Source: an uncultured Methanomassiliicoccales archaeon
Lineage (GTDB): Archaea; Thermoplasmatota; Thermoplasmata; Methanomassiliicoccales; Methanomethylophilaceae
Direction: 5' to 3'
NCBI GenBank assembly: GCA_934702355.1
Contig: CAKUXX010000019.1
Location: forward strand, 1 to 14,314
Length of the DNA: 14,314 nucleotides
Shown here in pieces: positions 13,176 to 14,314 of the stretch. A program made the translations under genes and the position numbers. Each line of letters begins with the position of its first letter. Position 1 is the first letter of the stretch. The notes below the pieces were generated by a model. That model had not been told where the DNA came from and did no database searches. It saw only the letters and a list, made by a program, of their open reading frames with translations.

Positions 13176-13945
13176 GCCCCCTGGATGATCTCGCCGTTCC
13201 TCAGGCGCTCCCTTATGACCGACAGTTTCTCGTCGAGCTTCTGGACCAGGTCTATCGCTGTGCCTTCTGTCTCCCCTGCGACGATCACGTCGGCGACCTC
13301 GCCGTTCCTCATGACTATCCTCCTGTCGGTTATCATGGAAACATAGGGATCGTGCGTCACGAAGAGCACGGCCTTCCTCATCCTCCTCAAGGCGTCGATG
13401 ACCTGCTCCTTGTAGATGCCTGCATTCTCGATCTCGTCGAGAAGGATGATAGGGGTGTCGGAGATCAGGAGCGCATCTGCGATCATCAGAGAGCGTGTCT
13501 GCCCTCCGGAGAGGCTGGAGACCCTCCACTTCCCGTCGAACTTCTCTCCGGTGAAGGTGTTTCCCAGTGCGATGGCCTCCTCGACGATGTTCGGTGACAG
13601 GTTCCCGCGAGTGGACCTGTGCATCTCCAGGAACTGCTCCACCGTGAGATCCGCAAGGCACTTGGTGTTCTGAGTTATCATCGCTATGGGCTTGCAGGAC
13701 GGGTCGCGGATGAGCGACTCGTCCGGCTCCTCCCCGTTGACGAGGATGCGCCTGCCCGTGACGGTGTCCCCCTGGGCGAACACCTCGATGTCGTTTATGA
13801 AGGCTGTCTTCCCGGATCCCGTGGGGCCTACGATGGATATCATGTCCCCGGGGCGTATCTCCAGGGGATCGAACCTCTCCCTCTCGCCCCTCTTGTTGAA
13901 TCCAGGACATACCGTTATCGTTACCTCGCTTCCGTCGAATCCCAT
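13172..13945 (-). CDS. Soluble ABC-type ATPase of the coenzyme M operon
   Basis: A 257-residue single ABC nucleotide-binding domain with no membrane part and no permease gene nearby. It has Walker A 'GPTGSGKT' (40-47), Q-loop Gln92 in 'MITQN', signature 'LSGGQ' (145-149), Walker B 'IILLDEIENAG' (166-176, with Glu171) and switch His198 in 'FVTHD'. The Walker B is followed by 'IENAG' instead of the usual 'PTSGLD', so the D-loop is unusual. The protein may be a SufC-like or AtwA (methyl-coenzyme M reductase component A2)-like soluble ATPase rather than a transporter. A 30-residue charged helix follows ('DLVQKLDEKLSVIRERLRNGE'). It is the first gene of the operon, with start ATG 13945, and overlaps the GTPase gene by 4 bases. 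The substrate or partner is unknown. Confidence 0.82.
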   Translation of the reverse strand: MGFDGSEVTITVCPGFNKRGERERFDPLEIRPGDMISIVGPTGSGKTAFINDIEVFAQGDTVTGRRILVNGEEPDESLIRDPSCKPIAMITQNTKCLADLTVEQFLEMHRSTRGNLSPNIVEEAIALGNTFTGEKFDGKWRVSSLSGGQTRSLMIADALLISDTPIILLDEIENAGIYKEQVIDALRRMRKAVLFVTHDPYVSMITDRRIVMRNGEVADVIVAGETEGTAIDLVQKLDEKLSVIRERLRNGEIIQGA

Positions 13946-14011
13946 TTACTCACTTCCGACCATCGATTAGCCCCTTTGTGATAGGTCCGCGTAACACGAC
14001 CCGAGGGACAT

Positions 14012-14050
14012 CGATATACTGTCCGAATCCAGAGAAAGAGGGTATTTAAT
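14012..14050 (-). promoter_or_regulatory. Candidate promoter of the six-gene coenzyme M operon
   Basis: Two minus-strand TATA-like sequences lie 70-100 bases before ATG 13945. The distal one (ATTAAATACC, 14041-14050) sits in the more AT-rich context. The choice between them cannot be made from sequence. Confidence 0.3.
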
Positions 14051-14194
14051 CCGAACGTACAATGATTATACAATAAGGATAATTTTTATCGATTATTCTA
14101 ATCGGGGATTTATTTCCTCGAAAGGAAAACTTTCCTGCTGATGATGTATGTCGGAAGTGTGTTCTTTAGATATGCTGGCCTGCCATCTTTACAT

Positions 14195-14225
14195 AACTTT
14201 ACATTTTCGTGTAAAATGTAAAGTT
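14195..14225. promoter_or_regulatory. Perfect 13-bp inverted repeat (candidate operator)
   Basis: AACTTTACATTTT (14195-14207) and AAAATGTAAAGTT (14213-14225) are exact reverse complements around CGTGT. A third half-site, CTTTACAT, lies directly upstream at about 14187-14194, as a direct repeat of the left arm. The AT-rich arms and half-site reuse suggest a protein-binding operator more than a terminator. Confidence 0.6.
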
Positions 14226-14232
14226 AACCTTA

Positions 14233-14265
14233 GATGAACAGACATCTAGCATTAGACTGTTCATC
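14233..14265. repeat. Second inverted repeat near the right edge
   Basis: GATGAACAG (14233-14241) and CTGTTCATC (14257-14265) are exact reverse complements. Inside them TCTA (14245-14248) can also pair with TAGA (14253-14256) around GCAT, with an ACA bulge. It starts 7 bases after the AT-rich inverted repeat. Confidence 0.55.
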
Positions 14266-14301
14266 GTGCCCTAATGCCTGGGCGATTCGACCTTGTACCG
14301 G

Positions 14302-14314
14302 GTCGGGGTGGCCG
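14302..14314 (+). tRNA. 5' end of a Ser- or Leu-type tRNA (cut by window edge)
   Basis: The last 13 bases, GTCGGGGTGGCCG, fit tRNA positions 1-13: a 7-base acceptor strand, U8, G9, then GCCG of the D stem. 'GGGGTGGCCG' is typical of class II tRNAs (Ser, Leu) in archaea. The anticodon lies outside the window, so identity cannot be decided, and such a short match may be chance. Confidence 0.4.

Larger units (their letters stand above)
13946..14301. other. AT-rich regulatory region upstream of the coenzyme M operon
   Basis: About 355 bases without a convincing gene. For the minus-strand operon there are two TATA-like sites: GTATATCG (14012-14019) and ATTAAATACC (14041-14050). They imply a leader of roughly 45-75 bases. 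Toward the right edge are a perfect 13-bp inverted repeat (14195-14225) and a second inverted repeat (14233-14265). A 26-codon plus-strand frame from about 14141 ends inside the first inverted repeat and is not called. Confidence 0.4.

Noticed and set aside
13176..13910. Long N-terminal part of the 486-codon frame containing the GTPase
   Set aside because: It lies wholly inside the ABC ATPase gene in another frame and is Arg/Gly/His-rich, as shadows are. The GTPase starts at ATG 13175 with the usual 4-base overlap.
14117..14136. Short dyad around AGGAAAACTTTCCT
   Set aside because: The arms are only 6 bp and AT-rich, as expected by chance in this composition, and no gene is positioned to use it.

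Overview
The window most likely comes from a methanogenic archaeon of the Methanomassiliicoccales (Thermoplasmata) type. The evidence is a fused ComD/ComE sulfopyruvate decarboxylase, a cysteate synthase and a DUF39-plus-ferredoxin protein (methanogenesis marker 16), all in one coenzyme M operon. Isolated genes tend to have an AT-rich TATA-like box 24-30 bases before the start codon and almost no leader. Genes inside the operon use GGAGG-type ribosome binding sites. The exact lineage is inferred, not proven.

Layout. Bases 1-1385 hold the tail of an unidentified gene, a small winged-helix protein, a zinc-ribbon membrane protein and a gene-poor AT-rich stretch with a 12-bp tandem repeat. Bases 1386-3435 hold an RloA/RloB (AbiL-like) defence pair on the minus strand: the ATPase is intact, but the RloB partner is broken in all three frames. 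Bases 3436-4316 hold a two-gene plus-strand unit (zinc-ribbon membrane protein, YkgJ-type cysteine-cluster protein) ending in a strong hairpin. Bases 4376-5855 hold an alpha/beta hydrolase and a HicB/HicA-like toxin-antitoxin pair, all minus strand. Bases 5856-6646 contain no ordinary gene but are dense in structure: a nested multi-hairpin element, a possible 23-residue leaderless microprotein, three 23-bp direct repeats abutting its TATA box, and two arrays of 11-13-bp repeats. Bases 6647-8002 encode an AlbA_2/HATPase/winged-helix regulator.

The rest (8176-13945, minus strand) is one tightly packed six-gene operon. In transcription order it encodes a soluble ABC ATPase, a HypB/UreG-like GTPase, a [4Fe-4S] protein, marker 16, cysteate synthase and ComDE. 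Four of the five junctions overlap. The last three genes cover most of the route from O-phosphoserine and sulfite through cysteate, sulfopyruvate and sulfoacetaldehyde to coenzyme M; the aminotransferase step is not encoded here. The first three genes look like an energy-driven maturation or delivery module of unknown function, and this is the most interesting biology in the window. The right edge has two adjacent inverted repeats and what appears to be the first 13 bases of a Ser/Leu-type tRNA.
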